DNA of 64,000 nt, taken from Corynebacterium hindlerae. GTDB lineage: Bacteria; Actinomycetota; Actinomycetes; Mycobacteriales; Mycobacteriaceae. Shown piece after piece: positions 33,797-44,262 of this stretch. The position numbers were made by a program, and so were the translations under genes. Within the stretch, counting starts at the first letter, position 1, and each line of letters begins with the position of its first letter. The stretch covers positions 2,139,069 through 2,203,068 of the forward strand of contig NZ_CP059833.1 of NCBI RefSeq assembly GCF_014117265.1, given 5' to 3'. The notes below the pieces were generated by a model that was given only the letters and a program-made list of their open reading frames with translations, had not been told where the DNA came from and did not search any database.

Positions 33797-34206
33797 TAGT
33801 CCACCCACCTCGCAGTGACCGTAGGGGCCTGGATCATCGCCTGACCCACCACCACCCGCCACCAAGACGCAGGCAGAACCCGCCCTGACCTGGTGACATG
33901 CCACCCGTGATGCCACACATCCACCGGCCCCGGCGCGTCCATGATTTTATCCACCCACTCCACCGACTCGGTGATCACAGCATCCAGCTCGATCATCGCC
34001 CATGTGGGTGCCTCGTGCGCCTCCCACCGCTGCACCGTCCGAAGATTAATCCCCAGATAATTGGCGAAGTCTTTTGCCGATAGCCCAAGGGTCTCCCGCC
34101 TGACCCGCAGCAGGACACCTGGGTGCGTGCCACCATCGTCCGGGGTGAGTCTGTCCCCTGTGCGTGGTGTGGGGGTGGTGGTGTGTGGGGGTGGCGTGAA
34201 CGTCAT
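33796..34206 (-). CDS. XRE-family HTH regulator of phage type
   Basis: 136 residues. After a Pro/Thr-rich N-terminus, an HTH covers about 28-62 (VLLRVRRETLGLSAKDFANY and LGINLRTVQRWEAHEAPTW). The C-terminal half has Trp-rich sequence (DVWHHGWHVTRSGRVLPASWWRVV). It reads as a regulator left from an integrated element; it is coupled to the downstream frameshifted gene. Confidence 0.65.
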   Translation of the reverse strand: MTFTPPPHTTTPTPRTGDRLTPDDGGTHPGVLLRVRRETLGLSAKDFANYLGINLRTVQRWEAHEAPTWAMIELDAVITESVEWVDKIMDAPGPVDVWHHGWHVTRSGRVLPASWWRVVVGQAMIQAPTVTARWVD

Positions 34207-34360
34207 TGATGCTCCTAGAAATGGGTGTGCCCCGCACTATGGCGGGGCTGGTGTGGTGGCTAGTTTTCGTCAGCCTCTGCAAGCTCGGCCTCGGCGTCCT
34301 CCGTGAGGTCTGCCAAGAATGCTTGCCACTGTGCCCGCCCAACAGCGGGGCGGGGAAAAG

Positions 34361-34690
34361 TTAGCTTGCTTGCCTTTCCGAGTTGATTGATCGGATTAGG
34401 TCGTGCAACGCTATGGCGGTCGAGCTACTATCTGGAGGGTGGTAGCTGTACCCTGCTTCTTCTATCAGTGAAGGATGGACAGGATGACCGCTATCCCTAC
34501 ACCAATAAATGCCGTCGATGATTGCGTCATCTAGGTTTCCGAAGTAGAGATTTTCGATGAATGTTGATGCGTAATGACGGGCACCATGGGTGTTATCCTC
34601 GGCCACCATTTGCGAGATTAGCTCGGCAAACTCGGGGCAGTCCTCCAGTACCTCGGCCAATGCTTCATCAGAACCCCATACTCCCATCAT
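34361..34690 (-). CDS. Acidic protein of unknown function
   Basis: 109 residues, rich in Glu, Asp and Ser (DEALAEVLEDCPEFAELISQ; GNLDDAIIDGIYWCRDSGH). No recognised family. It lies alone between the phage-type regulator and the IS256 element. Acidic small orphan proteins in such islands can be antitoxins, immunity or anti-restriction proteins, but nothing here proves that. Confidence 0.5.
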   Translation of the reverse strand: MMGVWGSDEALAEVLEDCPEFAELISQMVAEDNTHGARHYASTFIENLYFGNLDDAIIDGIYWCRDSGHPVHPSLIEEAGYSYHPPDSSSTAIALHDLIRSINSERQAS

Positions 34691-34805
34691 TTCACCTCAT
34701 TCCACTCGCTAAAGTCGTATTCAACCTTTCGGCTGATTTTCCCGCTTTTACTACATTTTACTATGTCCTGGCCCGCAAGAGGATGGAAAATCAAATCATC
34801 AACTA

Positions 34806-36280
34806 GGTCAAGTCCTGGGAAGTGGTGTATCTGCCTTTCGAGTCTGAAGTTGGGTTGGGGTTAGGGATTGAGTGTGGGGCCATCTCTGGGATGGTTGTTG
34901 CTGGTGATCATGCGGTCAGCTCTGTGGTGGTGTCGGCAATGTGGTCGATGGTTGTAGCTTCGACGATCTTTCTTGTGTGGTCGAGGCTGGTCAAAGACAT
35001 GTAGCGTTTCTGCTGGATCCAATCATCGTGCTGCTCAGCCAACACTGCCCCGACCAATCGGATAACGGCTTCCCGGTTGGGGAAAATTCCTACCACGTCG
35101 CTGCGGCGCCGGATTTCACGGTTGAGCCGTTCAGTGGGGTTATTCGACCAGATCTTAGTCCACACTGTTTTTGGGGCTGAGGTAAACGCCAGGATCTCCT
35201 CGAGGGATTCTTCCAGGTAGCAAGCCACATCAGGGAATCGATCTTGACAAAATTCCACCACGTCTCGGGCTTGGTTCCAGACTTCGTCGCCACTGTCTTG
35301 CTGGAAAATCGTGTGAAACATCGCCGATAAGGTCGGCCACTGGCTTTTCGGCACCATAGCTGATGAGGTTCTTCGCGAAATGGGTACGACACCGCTGCCA
35401 ACCAGCCTGCGGCAAACAATCACTGACAGCTGTTTGGATCCCGATATGGGCATCACTGGTCACCAGGTGCACACCGGTTAAGCCCCGGGCAAGAAGATCC
35501 CGAAAAAAACCTGTCCAAGACGCTACTGATTCGGCAGTAGCAACATGCATGCCGAGTAGTTCTCGGTAACCTTCAGCGTTAACCCCGGTAGCCAGTAACA
35601 CACTGGTTTTGACCACCCGCCCGCCTTCCCGAACCTTCATCGTCAGCGCGTCGCAGGACAGGTAGTAGTAGGGGCCTTGGTCAAGGGGCCGGGTTCGGAA
35701 TTCTTCGACTATGGTGTCAAGCTCTTTAGCCATCTGACTGACCTGCGACTTCGACAGGTTGTTGATCCCGAGTGTGGCGACCAGGTCATTCATCCGCCTG
35801 GTGGAGACCCCTTTGAGGTAACAGGTCGCAATGACTGTTGATAAGGCCCGTTCAGACCTGCTACGCCGCTCTAACAGCCAGTCGGGGAAGAAAGACCCAC
35901 TACGCAGCTTCGGAATCGCAACATCAATACTGCCAACCCTGGTATCTAACTGGCGGTGGCGATACCCGTTACGCGAGTTAACACGCTCGGCAGAGACGGT
36001 GCCATGTTCTGCTCCACAAATGGTGTCGGCCTGGACAGACAGTATTCGGTTGATGAATTTCGTGAGCATATCGCGCATCAAATCCGGCGAGGCCCCCGTC
36101 AGCAACTTGTCAAGATACGCTGTCGGGTCGATATGATTAGGGTCAGCGGCCATCGCGGTGATTCATCCTTTCGAGGAGATGTAGGAGTTGATTCGAAAGG
36201 TACCCGCGATGGTCGCCTTCATACACACCGGCACGAAGCTAACCGCGGGCTACTGATACACCACACTAAAGGACGTAACC
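34806..36280 (-). mobile_element. IS256-family insertion sequence, decayed
   Basis: About 1475 bp. Imperfect inverted ends match over about 25 bases: GGTCAAGTCCT...GTGGTGTATC at 34806-34831 and the reverse complement GATACACCAC...AGGACGTAACC at 36255-36280. The transposase inside is frameshifted. No 8-9 bp target duplication is visible. Confidence 0.82.
34908..36153 (-). pseudogene. IS256-family transposase, frameshifted
   Basis: The N-terminal two thirds read in one frame to about 35320 (SQVSQMAKELDTIVEEFRTR, CDALTMKVRE with the first Asp, TSDAHIGIQTAV with the second) and the C-terminal third in the next frame (AMFHTIFQQDSGDEVWNQA ... NNPTERLNREIRRRS with the final Glu region). At 35319-35326 the DNA reads GGCGATG where GGCGCGATG would restore frame, so a CG pair was probably lost. 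The mutase family uses DDE chemistry; this copy is unlikely to be active. Confidence 0.85.
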
Positions 36281-36895
36281 AGAGGGTGAAGCCTAAAAAA
36301 ACACCGAAACCCGGGGAACGCTTCCCGGGTTTTACAGGGTTAAGTAACAAAAAGTGTGTCCGGCTGGGCTAGCGCTGACGCAACAGGACTGGTTGGCCTG
36401 TTTCCCAGCTTGCTTGATTCTCGATGGCTTCCAGCCATGCCAACAGCCAGCCATGCCAACATCAGTCTCTAATCCGACACTGCGCATAGACGGTGCAGCG
36501 TTGTTCTTGCTCTTGGCCTAGCCCCCACTGGGCAGGAGGGTCGGTTTTTGTTCACCGGCACACCCCACCGCAAGCGCGAAACGTGGTATTGAAGGGTGTC
36601 CAACCAACAATAAACACAGGTTTTAGGGCTCCTACGCTGGGGAATTCATGAATCAGAGACACTGTTTTCTTCACTTAACCCCGGGCCCGATTTGAATAGA
36701 GTAGTTCGCTTCCTGAGATTGCAGTGGCGGTTAGGGGAAACTCACATCCGAGGCTGGAGCGCCCTGCTCTGTAGTGGGATCCAGGCGTAGGCGTCGTAAA
36801 GCGCCTGCGAAAGGTTCAATAACCTGCTGTTTTGCTTTCCGCTTAGAGTTCTGTGTAAAGTCATCTCTCGTACCGCACAGCAGCGGAACAATGTC
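36281..36895. other. 615-bp gap without a gene
   Basis: No reading frame here is convincing. It holds the hairpin CGAAACCCGGGGAACGCTTC at 36305 with its pairing arm CCCGGGTTTT up to 36333 (a repeat family also found at 52471-52570), a 16-bp tandem duplication with unit CAGCCATGCCAACA at 36432 and 36448, and otherwise low-complexity remnants. Confidence 0.55.
36304..36333. repeat. Palindromic repeat copy A (CGAAACCCGGGGAA type)
   Basis: CCGAAACCCGGGGAACGCTT and the following CCCGGG differ by one base from 52544-52569. The stem AAACCCGGG/CCCGGGTTT followed by TTT may act as terminator. Confidence 0.6.
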
Positions 36896-36969
36896 CGGGG
36901 CGTGGCGCAGCTTGGTAGCGCATCTGCTTTGGGAGCAGAGGGTCGCAGGTTCAAATCCTGTCGCCCCGA
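36896..36969 (+). tRNA. tRNA-Pro (anticodon TGG)
   Basis: Acceptor CGGGGCG pairs with CGCCCCG; the anticodon arm TCTGC-TTTGGGA-GCAGA gives TGG; T arm GCAGGTTCAAATCCTGT. CCA is not encoded. Followed by a strong terminator and then tig. Confidence 0.94.
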
Positions 36970-36975
36970 CAAATA

Positions 36976-37009
36976 TGAGGTATCACTTGATAGTGGTACC
37001 TCATTTTTT
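36976..37009 (+). terminator. Intrinsic terminator of tRNA-Pro
   Basis: Stem TGAGGTATCAC/GTGGTACCTCA (one mismatch) with a short loop, followed by six T. Confidence 0.87.
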
Positions 37010-37114
37010 GTTTGTCGGGCCGCTGTTAAGGCACCCTTGTTGATAGGGGGTGTAAACGACACAGGTAGAGTGTTGATCTAAATACCCGAACTAACCAACC
37101 CAGGAGATTTACTC

Positions 37115-38467
37115 GTGAAGAGTTCTGTAGAGCAGCTGAATGACACGCGCGTCAAGGTAACTGTCGAGATTCCTTTCGAGGAACTCAAGCCAGAGTTCGA
37201 TCAGGCTTACCAGACGCTGTCTCAGCAGGTTTCCATCCCGGGCTTCCGTAAGGGCAAGGCTCCCCGTCAGATCCTTGAGGCTCGCATCGGCCGCGGCCCA
37301 GTCCTGGAGCAGGTCATCAACGACATGATTCCTTCCCGCTACTCCAAGGCAGTGGAAGAAAATGACCTCAAGGTCATCGGCCAGCCAGTCATCGACATCA
37401 CCAAGCTGGAAGACGGCGAGCTCGTTGAGTTCACCGCTGACGTCGACGTTCGCCCAGAGATCACCGTCCCTGACTTCGCTAAGATCTCCGTCGAGGTCCC
37501 AGCCGTTTCTGCTGGCGAAGAAGCTGTCGAGCAGGAACTCGACAACCTCCGCGAGCGCTTCGGCACCCTGAAGGATCACAACCACAAGCTCAAGAAGGGC
37601 GAGTTCGTCACCATCAACCTCTCCGCCACCGTTGACGGGGAGCCAGTTGAGGAAGCCACCACCGAGGGCCTCAACCACGAAATTGGTAGCAACGAGCTTA
37701 TCGACGGCCTGGACCAGACCCTCGTGGGCATGAAGAAGGGTGAAGAAGCCGAATTCACCACCACCCTGGAGCAGGGCGACTACGCCGGCAAGGAAGCACT
37801 GGTCAAGGTCGAGGTCACCGCAACCAAGATGCGTGAACTCCCAGAGGCCGACGACGAGTTCGCACAGATGGCCTCCGAGTTCGACACCATCGAAGAGCTC
37901 CGCGAGTCCCTGGCAAAGCAGGTCGAGGAAAACTCCAAGGGCCAGCAGGCATCCGCAATTCGCGACGCCGTCCTGAAGGAAGCCCTGGCTCAGTCCGAGT
38001 TCCCGCTTCCAGAATCCATCGTGGAAGAGCAGGTCCAGGGCCAGCTGCAGCAGCTGCTTGGCCAGTTCGGTGGCGACGAGAAGCTCTTCGAGTCCCTTCT
38101 CGAAGCACAGGGCACCACCCGCGAGCAGTTCGACTCTGACTCCCGCAAGTCTGCTGAAGAAGCAGTCCGTACCCAGCTGTTCCTCGACGTCCTCGCTGAG
38201 GAAGAGCAGCCAGAGGTCTCCCAGCAGGAGCTGTCCGACCACATTCTGTTCACCGCACAGTCCTACGGCATGGATCCTAATCAGTTCGTGCAGCAGCTGA
38301 CTCAGTCCGGCCAGATCGCCAACCTCTTCGCCGACGTTCGTCGCGGCAAGGCACTGGCAGCCGCAATCTGCAAGACCTCCGTCAAGGACACTGACGGCAA
38401 CGCTGTTGACGCTTCCGAATACTTCGGCCCAGAGACCGAAGAAGAAGCAGAAGAAGCAGCTGAGTAA
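37115..38467 (+). CDS. tig: Trigger factor, ribosome-bound chaperone and prolyl isomerase
   Basis: 450 residues, GTG start after an AGGAG site. The ribosome-binding loop GFRKGKAP lies at about 44-51, an FKBP-like domain covers about 150-240, and the helical C-terminal domain ends in an acidic tail (EEAEEAAE). It shields nascent chains at the exit tunnel. The neighbourhood tig-clpP1-clpP2-clpX is ancestral in bacteria. Terminator downstream. Confidence 0.96.
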   Translation: MKSSVEQLNDTRVKVTVEIPFEELKPEFDQAYQTLSQQVSIPGFRKGKAPRQILEARIGRGPVLEQVINDMIPSRYSKAVEENDLKVIGQPVIDITKLEDGELVEFTADVDVRPEITVPDFAKISVEVPAVSAGEEAVEQELDNLRERFGTLKDHNHKLKKGEFVTINLSATVDGEPVEEATTEGLNHEIGSNELIDGLDQTLVGMKKGEEAEFTTTLEQGDYAGKEALVKVEVTATKMRELPEADDEFAQMASEFDTIEELRESLAKQVEENSKGQQASAIRDAVLKEALAQSEFPLPESIVEEQVQGQLQQLLGQFGGDEKLFESLLEAQGTTREQFDSDSRKSAEEAVRTQLFLDVLAEEEQPEVSQQELSDHILFTAQSYGMDPNQFVQQLTQSGQIANLFADVRRGKALAAAICKTSVKDTDGNAVDASEYFGPETEEEAEEAAE

Positions 38468-38484
38468 TCAGCGGCTAGACACTT

Positions 38485-38515
38485 AAAGGCCCAGCAGTGT
38501 GCTGGGCCTTTGCCT
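38485..38515 (+). terminator. Intrinsic terminator of tig
   Basis: AAGGCCCAGCA gtg TGCTGGGCCTT with adjacent A/T. Confidence 0.87.
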
Positions 38516-38537
38516 TTGGCGTCGGTAAGCCCAGCAA

Positions 38538-38548
38538 CGCTGTCAGCG
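38538..38548 (+). promoter_or_regulatory. ClgR-like operator upstream of clpP1
   Basis: CGCTGTCAGCG followed by AAC resembles the ClgR motif of C. glutamicum (CGCY...RGCG with A/T flanks). ClgR activates clpP1P2 under envelope and protein stress. The site lies about 70 bp before the clpP1 ATG. Assigned by resemblance. Confidence 0.55.
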
Positions 38549-38618
38549 AACACGGGCATGACGACGCCCCAACCTGCGTTACATTGGTTGCTAACAAAGA
38601 TCAGAAAGTAGGGAATTC

Positions 38619-39200
38619 ATGACTTCACCGAACGGAATGAACCTCAGTGACTCCGTCTACGAGCGACTGCTCCGCGAGCGCATCATCTTCCTGGGCAGCC
38701 AGGTGGACGACGACATCGCCAACAAGCTCTGTGCGCAGATCCTGCTGCTGTCCGCCGAGGATCCAACCCGCGACATCTCGCTGTACATTAACTCTCCAGG
38801 TGGCTCCGTCACCGCTGGTATGGCGATTTATGACACGATGAAGTACTCTCCATGCGACATCGCCACCTACGGCATGGGCCTGGCCGCATCCATGGGGCAG
38901 TTCCTGCTGTCCGCTGGCACCAAAGGCAAGCGCTACGCCCTGCCACACGCACGCATTATGATGCACCAGCCATCTGCCGGCGTTGGTGGTACCGCGTCCG
39001 ACATCGCCATCCAGGCTGAGCAGTTTGCCCACACCAAGCGGGAAATGGCCGAGCTGATCGCTGAGCACACCGGCCAGACCTTCGAGCAGATCACCAAGGA
39101 CTCTGACCGCGACCGCTGGTTCACCGCTCAGCAAGCCAAAGAATACGGCTTCGTCGACCACGTCATCGAACACGCCAAGCACGGCGACATCACCAACTAA
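38619..39200 (+). CDS. clpP1: ATP-dependent Clp protease proteolytic subunit 1
   Basis: 193 residues. Catalytic Ser91 (GLAASMGQ), His116 (MMHQP) and Asp165 (SDRDRW). In actinobacteria ClpP1 and ClpP2 form a mixed tetradecamer of two different rings, fed by ClpX or ClpC. Gene order with clpP2 18 bp downstream shows co-translation. An AGTAGGG site is seen before the ATG. Confidence 0.96.
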   Translation: MTSPNGMNLSDSVYERLLRERIIFLGSQVDDDIANKLCAQILLLSAEDPTRDISLYINSPGGSVTAGMAIYDTMKYSPCDIATYGMGLAASMGQFLLSAGTKGKRYALPHARIMMHQPSAGVGGTASDIAIQAEQFAHTKREMAELIAEHTGQTFEQITKDSDRDRWFTAQQAKEYGFVDHVIEHAKHGDITN

Positions 39201-39217
39201 GGAAGGACTGTCACACA

Positions 39218-39832
39218 ATGCAGATGCCATCTTCCCGTTACGTCCTTCCGTCCTTCGTAGAGCACTCCTCCTACGGGGCGAAGGAATCCAACCCCTACAA
39301 CAAGCTCTTCGAAGAGCGCATCATCTTCCTGGGATCCCAGGTGGACGACACCGCCGCCAACGACATCATGGCGCAGCTCCTCGTCCTCGAAGGACTCGAC
39401 CCAGATCGCGACATCACCATGTACATCAACTCCCCAGGTGGTTCCTTCACCTCGCTGATGGCGATCTACGACACCATGCAATACGTCCGCCCAGACGTCC
39501 AAACCGTCTGCCTCGGCCAGGCTGCTTCCGCCGCCGCAGTGCTGCTTGCAGCGGGTGCCCCAGGCAAGCGCGCGGCACTACCGAACGCCCGCGTCCTCAT
39601 CCACCAGCCAGCCACCGGTGGCGTCCAAGGCCAGGTGTCGGACCTGGAAATCCAGGCAGCGGAGATCGAGCGTATGCGAACTCTCATGGAGACCACGCTG
39701 GCGCACCACACCGGAAAGTCCGCGGAGCAGATCCGCATCGATACTGACCGTGACAAGATTCTCACTGCCGCAGAAGCAGTAGAGTACGGAATCATTGACC
39801 AGGTCTTTGATTACCGCAAGTTGAACGGCTAA
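39218..39832 (+). CDS. clpP2: ATP-dependent Clp protease proteolytic subunit 2
   Basis: 204 residues. Catalytic Ser104 (QAASAAA), His129 (LIHQP) and Asp179 (DTDRDK). It has a longer N-terminal segment than ClpP1, as in mycobacterial ClpP2, which may be removed during maturation. Ribosome site GGAAGG before the ATG. Ends in a strong terminator that separates it from the convergent hydrolase gene. Confidence 0.96.
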   Translation: MQMPSSRYVLPSFVEHSSYGAKESNPYNKLFEERIIFLGSQVDDTAANDIMAQLLVLEGLDPDRDITMYINSPGGSFTSLMAIYDTMQYVRPDVQTVCLGQAASAAAVLLAAGAPGKRAALPNARVLIHQPATGGVQGQVSDLEIQAAEIERMRTLMETTLAHHTGKSAEQIRIDTDRDKILTAAEAVEYGIIDQVFDYRKLNG

Positions 39833-39836
39833 AAAG

Positions 39837-39873
39837 AAAAACGCCTCGGATGATTCGATCCGAGGCGTTTTCT
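39837..39873. terminator. Terminator of clpP1P2 (likely both strands)
   Basis: ACGCCTCGGAT gattcg ATCCGAGGCGT flanked by A-run and TTTTC. Confidence 0.9.
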
Positions 39874-39990
39874 TTATTTCTGAGCACCGTGCCAGCAGAT
39901 GCAGAGCCGTCCAGCGGTTACTCCCGTCCCGAGCATGTTATCCAGATGGAAAACGCTGGAAAACACTCCTTGCCATGGCCGGGGAAGCTG

Positions 39991-40752
39991 CTAACTACCT
40001 TCGCCGAGAAACTCTTCCACTAGCGAATTGAATTCCTCGGCCCGCTCGATATTGAGCAGGTGCGCTGCGGGATTGAACTCGTGGTATTGGGCTCCGGGGA
40101 TGCCGTCGGCAAGCTGCTTGACTACCTCTGGCGGTGTGGACGTGTCCTGCGTTCCTGCCACCACGAGGGTAGGTTTGTCGATCGTCTGGAGGAGCTCTCG
40201 GGTATCAAACGCAGCCAGCGCTGTACATGCTGCCGCGTAGCCTTCCGCTGGGCTATCTGCCACCATGGCCCGCCAGTATTCGCGGGATGCGGGATGAGAC
40301 TGCAGCCAGCCAGGTGAGAACCAGCGCTCGATGGTGCCCTGGGACAACTCGTCCAGCTTGCCGGCGCGCACGTCTGCAGCCTTTTGTGCCCATGCTTCGG
40401 ACTCGCCGAATTTCGGGGCAGTGGAAACGAGTACCAATCGGCGCACTCGTTCCGGCGACGAAAGCGCGATCTGTTGCGCGATACCACCACCCAAGGAAAG
40501 ACCCATGACGTCGAAAACGGGTGCATCGACCGCAGCGAGCACATCGTCAGCTAGCTCGGCCATGGTGGTGGAGCCGGGAATTATTTCGGACTTGCCGTGG
40601 CCACGCAGATCTATCGCAATCACCCGCCGGGACGCAGAAAAATGATCAAGCTGTGGCAGCCACATTTTGATCGACGACCCCAGCGAACCGATGAGGACGA
40701 GGGGAACGCCAGCAGTGCCAAATTCGCGAACATGCAATGAGGAAGTAGTCAT
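39991..40752 (-). CDS. Alpha/beta hydrolase, 3-oxoadipate enol-lactonase-like
   Basis: 253 residues from the ATG at 40752. The nucleophile elbow GLSLGG (Ser near 97), an Asp in AGTQDTSTPP, and His in NPAAHLLN form the triad. Sequence is closest in feel to PcaD-type lactonases (GSLGSSIKMWLPQLDHF). In C. glutamicum a pca gene group lies next to clpX, so this may be a relic or relocated member of that pathway, but no other pca gene is present here. Confidence 0.75.
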   Translation of the reverse strand: MTTSSLHVREFGTAGVPLVLIGSLGSSIKMWLPQLDHFSASRRVIAIDLRGHGKSEIIPGSTTMAELADDVLAAVDAPVFDVMGLSLGGGIAQQIALSSPERVRRLVLVSTAPKFGESEAWAQKAADVRAGKLDELSQGTIERWFSPGWLQSHPASREYWRAMVADSPAEGYAAACTALAAFDTRELLQTIDKPTLVVAGTQDTSTPPEVVKQLADGIPGAQYHEFNPAAHLLNIERAEEFNSLVEEFLGEGS

Positions 40753-40870
40753 GGGCTCCAGGGTAGCGGGAAAGGGCGTCGGTAAGCGGCGGGGCATTGT
40801 TGCCCGTGACAAAAAGTGCGGTAGGGTAGGGCATCCGTAGGTAACCAACGATTGCGAGATCAACACTTCC

Positions 40871-42148
40871 ATGGCACGCATGCAAGAAAGCGCTGACCTG
40901 CTCAAATGCTCCTTCTGTGGGAAGAGTCAAAAGCAGGTAAAAAAGCTCATCGCAGGTGGCGGTGTGTACATCTGTGACGAATGTATCGAACTGTGCAACG
41001 AGATCATTGAGGAAGAGCTCAACACCGCTGCCGCAGAGCGACAAGACGAGCAGAAGCTGCCGAAGCCGAAGGAAATCTCCGCGTTCCTAGACAAGTACGT
41101 CATCGGGCAGGATCGGGCTAAGCGCGTCCTCGCCGTCGCTGTGTACAACCACTACAAGCGCATCCGCGCCGAGGAAACCAAAGCGCTCGGCCGCAAAAAA
41201 GACGACGACATCGAGCTGGCTAAGTCTAACATCCTGATGCTCGGACCGACCGGCTCCGGCAAGACCTACCTCGCGCAGACGCTGGCAAAGCTTCTCGACG
41301 TCCCGTTCGCCATCGCCGATGCCACCTCACTGACCGAAGCAGGTTATGTCGGTGAAGACGTGGAAAATATTCTGCTGAAGCTCCTGCAAGCTGCTGACTA
41401 TGACGTCGCCCGCGCCCAGCGCGGCATCATCTACATCGACGAAGTAGACAAGATTTCCCGCAAGTCGGAGAACCCATCCATCACGCGTGATGTCTCCGGC
41501 GAAGGCGTGCAGCAGGCGCTCCTGAAGATCCTGGAAGGTACCGTCGCTGCCGTCCCACCACAAGGCGGGCGTAAGCACCCGAACCAGGAATTCATCCAGC
41601 TGGATACCTCCAACATCTTGTTCATCGTGGCCGGCGCGTTTGCTGGCCTGGAGCAGGTCATTGAGGCTCGCCGTGGCAAAACCAGCCTGGGCTTCGGTGC
41701 TGAGGTTGCTTCCAAGGTAGACCGCGATGAAGTGGACATCTTCTCCGAGGTTCGCCCCGAGGACCTGGTGAAGTTCGGCCTCATCCCAGAATTCATCGGT
41801 CGCCTCCCCGTGGTGGCAACCGTCACGAACCTGGACCGTGATTCCCTGGTGAAAGTCCTCACCGAACCACGAAACTCGCTGGTGAAGCAGTATCAGCGCC
41901 TGTTCGAGATGGACGGCGTCGACCTCGTCTTTACCGATGAAGCGCTGGAGGCCGTCGCGGATCTGGCGCTCGAGCGTAAGACCGGCGCCCGTGGCCTGCG
42001 CTCCATCATGGAGGAAATCCTGGTTCCGATCATGTACGACATTCCGGATCGGGAAGACCTCGCAGAAGTGGTGATCAATGAGCACGTAGCGCGCGGTGAA
42101 GCCGAACCGCGGCTCGTGACCACTGCAGAGAAAGAAAAGACAGCCTAA
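40871..42148 (+). CDS. clpX: Clp protease ATP-binding unfoldase ClpX
   Basis: 425 residues. An N-terminal zinc-binding domain with Cys13, 16, 35 and 38; Walker A GPTGSGKT at 125-132; Walker [10 protein letters not shown]; sensor and C-terminal AAA parts complete. It recognises and unfolds tagged substrates for ClpP1P2. Its stop shares four bases with that of the convergent TetR gene. Confidence 0.97.
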   Translation: MARMQESADLLKCSFCGKSQKQVKKLIAGGGVYICDECIELCNEIIEEELNTAAAERQDEQKLPKPKEISAFLDKYVIGQDRAKRVLAVAVYNHYKRIRAEETKALGRKKDDDIELAKSNILMLGPTGSGKTYLAQTLAKLLDVPFAIADATSLTEAGYVGEDVENILLKLLQAADYDVARAQRGIIYIDEVDKISRKSENPSITRDVSGEGVQQALLKILEGTVAAVPPQGGRKHPNQEFIQLDTSNILFIVAGAFAGLEQVIEARRGKTSLGFGAEVASKVDRDEVDIFSEVRPEDLVKFGLIPEFIGRLPVVATVTNLDRDSLVKVLTEPRNSLVKQYQRLFEMDGVDLVFTDEALEAVADLALERKTGARGLRSIMEEILVPIMYDIPDREDLAEVVINEHVARGEAEPRLVTTAEKEKTA

Positions 42149-42882
42149 AACTCCACAGTAGGGGCTGACAAGTCGTCGTAAATAGCGCTGCTAGCCCCTT
42201 TATCGTTGCTGTCAGAACGCAGCTTGAGGTAACTCATTTCCTCGCGTGAACCCAGGTTCGACGTGAGGAACGCGAGCACCGTGTCAATGACCAGATTGAG
42301 GTTCCCCTCGAAGTTCGCCTCATCCTCCAGGTCGATGGAGTACAGGTTGTTGAAAGTCGCGTTGTACACGGTGCGGTGGAAACAAATCGACGTAATGATC
42401 GAATAAACATCCACAGCGGAAATGCCTGACCGGAACGCGCCCGCATCCTGGCCCATCATCAGCAGCTTGTCCATCTGTAGCATCACCACTGACTGATCCG
42501 CCAACGGGGTGGAATTCTTCATGTCGCCCCAGCCGAACAGGTTCTCAAGCACCATCAACCGCACCGCACACGGGTGAGAAGTAATGCGGCGGTAAATCAC
42601 CTCAACTACCTTGCGGACCCCCTCAACCGGAACCGTCGATTCCAGCTCCATATCCTGCGGCTCTGGGCGCAAATGCGCAATAGCCAACTTCAGGGCCGCC
42701 AGGTAGAGACCCTTTTTATCCCCAAAGTGGTAATGAATCATGCGCTTCGACATCCCAGACTCATGCGCAATGGTGTCGATCTTGGTTTCCTCGAATCCGG
42801 TACGGGCGAATTGAGTCAGCGCCACTTCAACAACACGTTCTGTGGAAGGTGTTGGGGTATCAGAATCGACGAGGGTGCTCAC
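42145..42882 (-). CDS. TetR-family transcriptional regulator
   Basis: 245 residues from the GTG at 42882, chosen because the ribosome site AAAAGG and the domain start fit; a TTG at 42963 would add an unlikely extension. TetR HTH at about 13-60 ([40 protein letters not shown]), followed by an all-helical ligand domain. An inverted repeat TTAGG/CCTAA lies about 85 bp upstream. The ligand is unknown. In C. glutamicum the clpX neighbour is the pca group, but this is a different type of regulator. Confidence 0.85.
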   Translation of the reverse strand: MSTLVDSDTPTPSTERVVEVALTQFARTGFEETKIDTIAHESGMSKRMIHYHFGDKKGLYLAALKLAIAHLRPEPQDMELESTVPVEGVRKVVEVIYRRITSHPCAVRLMVLENLFGWGDMKNSTPLADQSVVMLQMDKLLMMGQDAGAFRSGISAVDVYSIITSICFHRTVYNATFNNLYSIDLEDEANFEGNLNLVIDTVLAFLTSNLGSREEMSYLKLRSDSNDKGASSAIYDDLSAPTVEF

Positions 42883-42966
42883 AGTTCCAAACCTTTTCTT
42901 CACATTTTTGCCAATGGGTATATAGAACTTATCGTGCCTCAAAAAGTCTGGTTGTAGGGACAAGGG

Positions 42967-42982
42967 TTAGGCAAATACCTAA
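42967..42982. promoter_or_regulatory. Inverted repeat upstream of the TetR gene
   Basis: TTAGG caaata CCTAA, 85 bp before the regulator start in the gap shared with mdh. It may be the operator of the TetR protein. The spacing (16 bp) is too short for a DtxR box. Confidence 0.4.
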
Positions 42983-43150
42983 ACAACCAGTTTGTTTTCC
43001 GGGTGGTCAACCCAGAATTGGGGTACTGGAGGCTTAATGATGTGAGCATTGGCTTGCACCCGTTTGAGTTGAACCACATCCTTCGCTCTGTGTGAGGGCG
43101 AAATTCTCGCTACTGTAGTAGCTAGTACACACTTTGTGGTCGCCTTTTGA

Positions 43151-44140
<990 letters not shown>

Positions 44141-44151
44141 ATCCGTTTGAT

Positions 44152-44187
44152 AAGTGCCCTTCCCAAGTAGGAAGGGCACTTTTTCTA
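44152..44187 (+). terminator. Intrinsic terminator of mdh
   Basis: AAGTGCCCTTCC caagta GGAAGGGCACTT followed by TTTTC. Confidence 0.92.
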
Positions 44188-44200
44188 TTGGACACCGTAC

Positions 44201-44262
44201 GTAAAATTCGACATTTTGGCCTACGATTGGGGCTCTCGGAGGTGCGAAATGCAGAATTTTAC
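44201..44262. repeat. 62-bp imperfect palindrome at the end of the membrane protein gene
   Basis: GTAAAATTC at 44201-44209 and GAATTTTAC at 44254-44262 with further CATTT/AAATG pairing inside; total arms about 16 bases with two mismatches. It overlaps the stop codon of the leftward gene. It may terminate that gene or be a small repeat element. Confidence 0.5.

Noticed and set aside
34908..36153. Programmed frameshift in the IS256 transposase
   Set aside because: IS256 elements have a single frame, there is no slippery run at the joint, and a lost CG pair explains it more simply.
36742..37062. Minus-strand frame across tRNA-Pro
   Set aside because: It includes translated tRNA sequence (RQDLNLRPSAPKADALP) and has no independent evidence.
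37109..38242. Long minus-strand frame opposite tig
   Set aside because: A shadow of tig with Leu/Gly/Val-rich nonsense composition.
42967..42982. DtxR iron box
   Set aside because: Arms fit TTAGG/CCTAA but the spacing is three bases short of the DtxR dyad.
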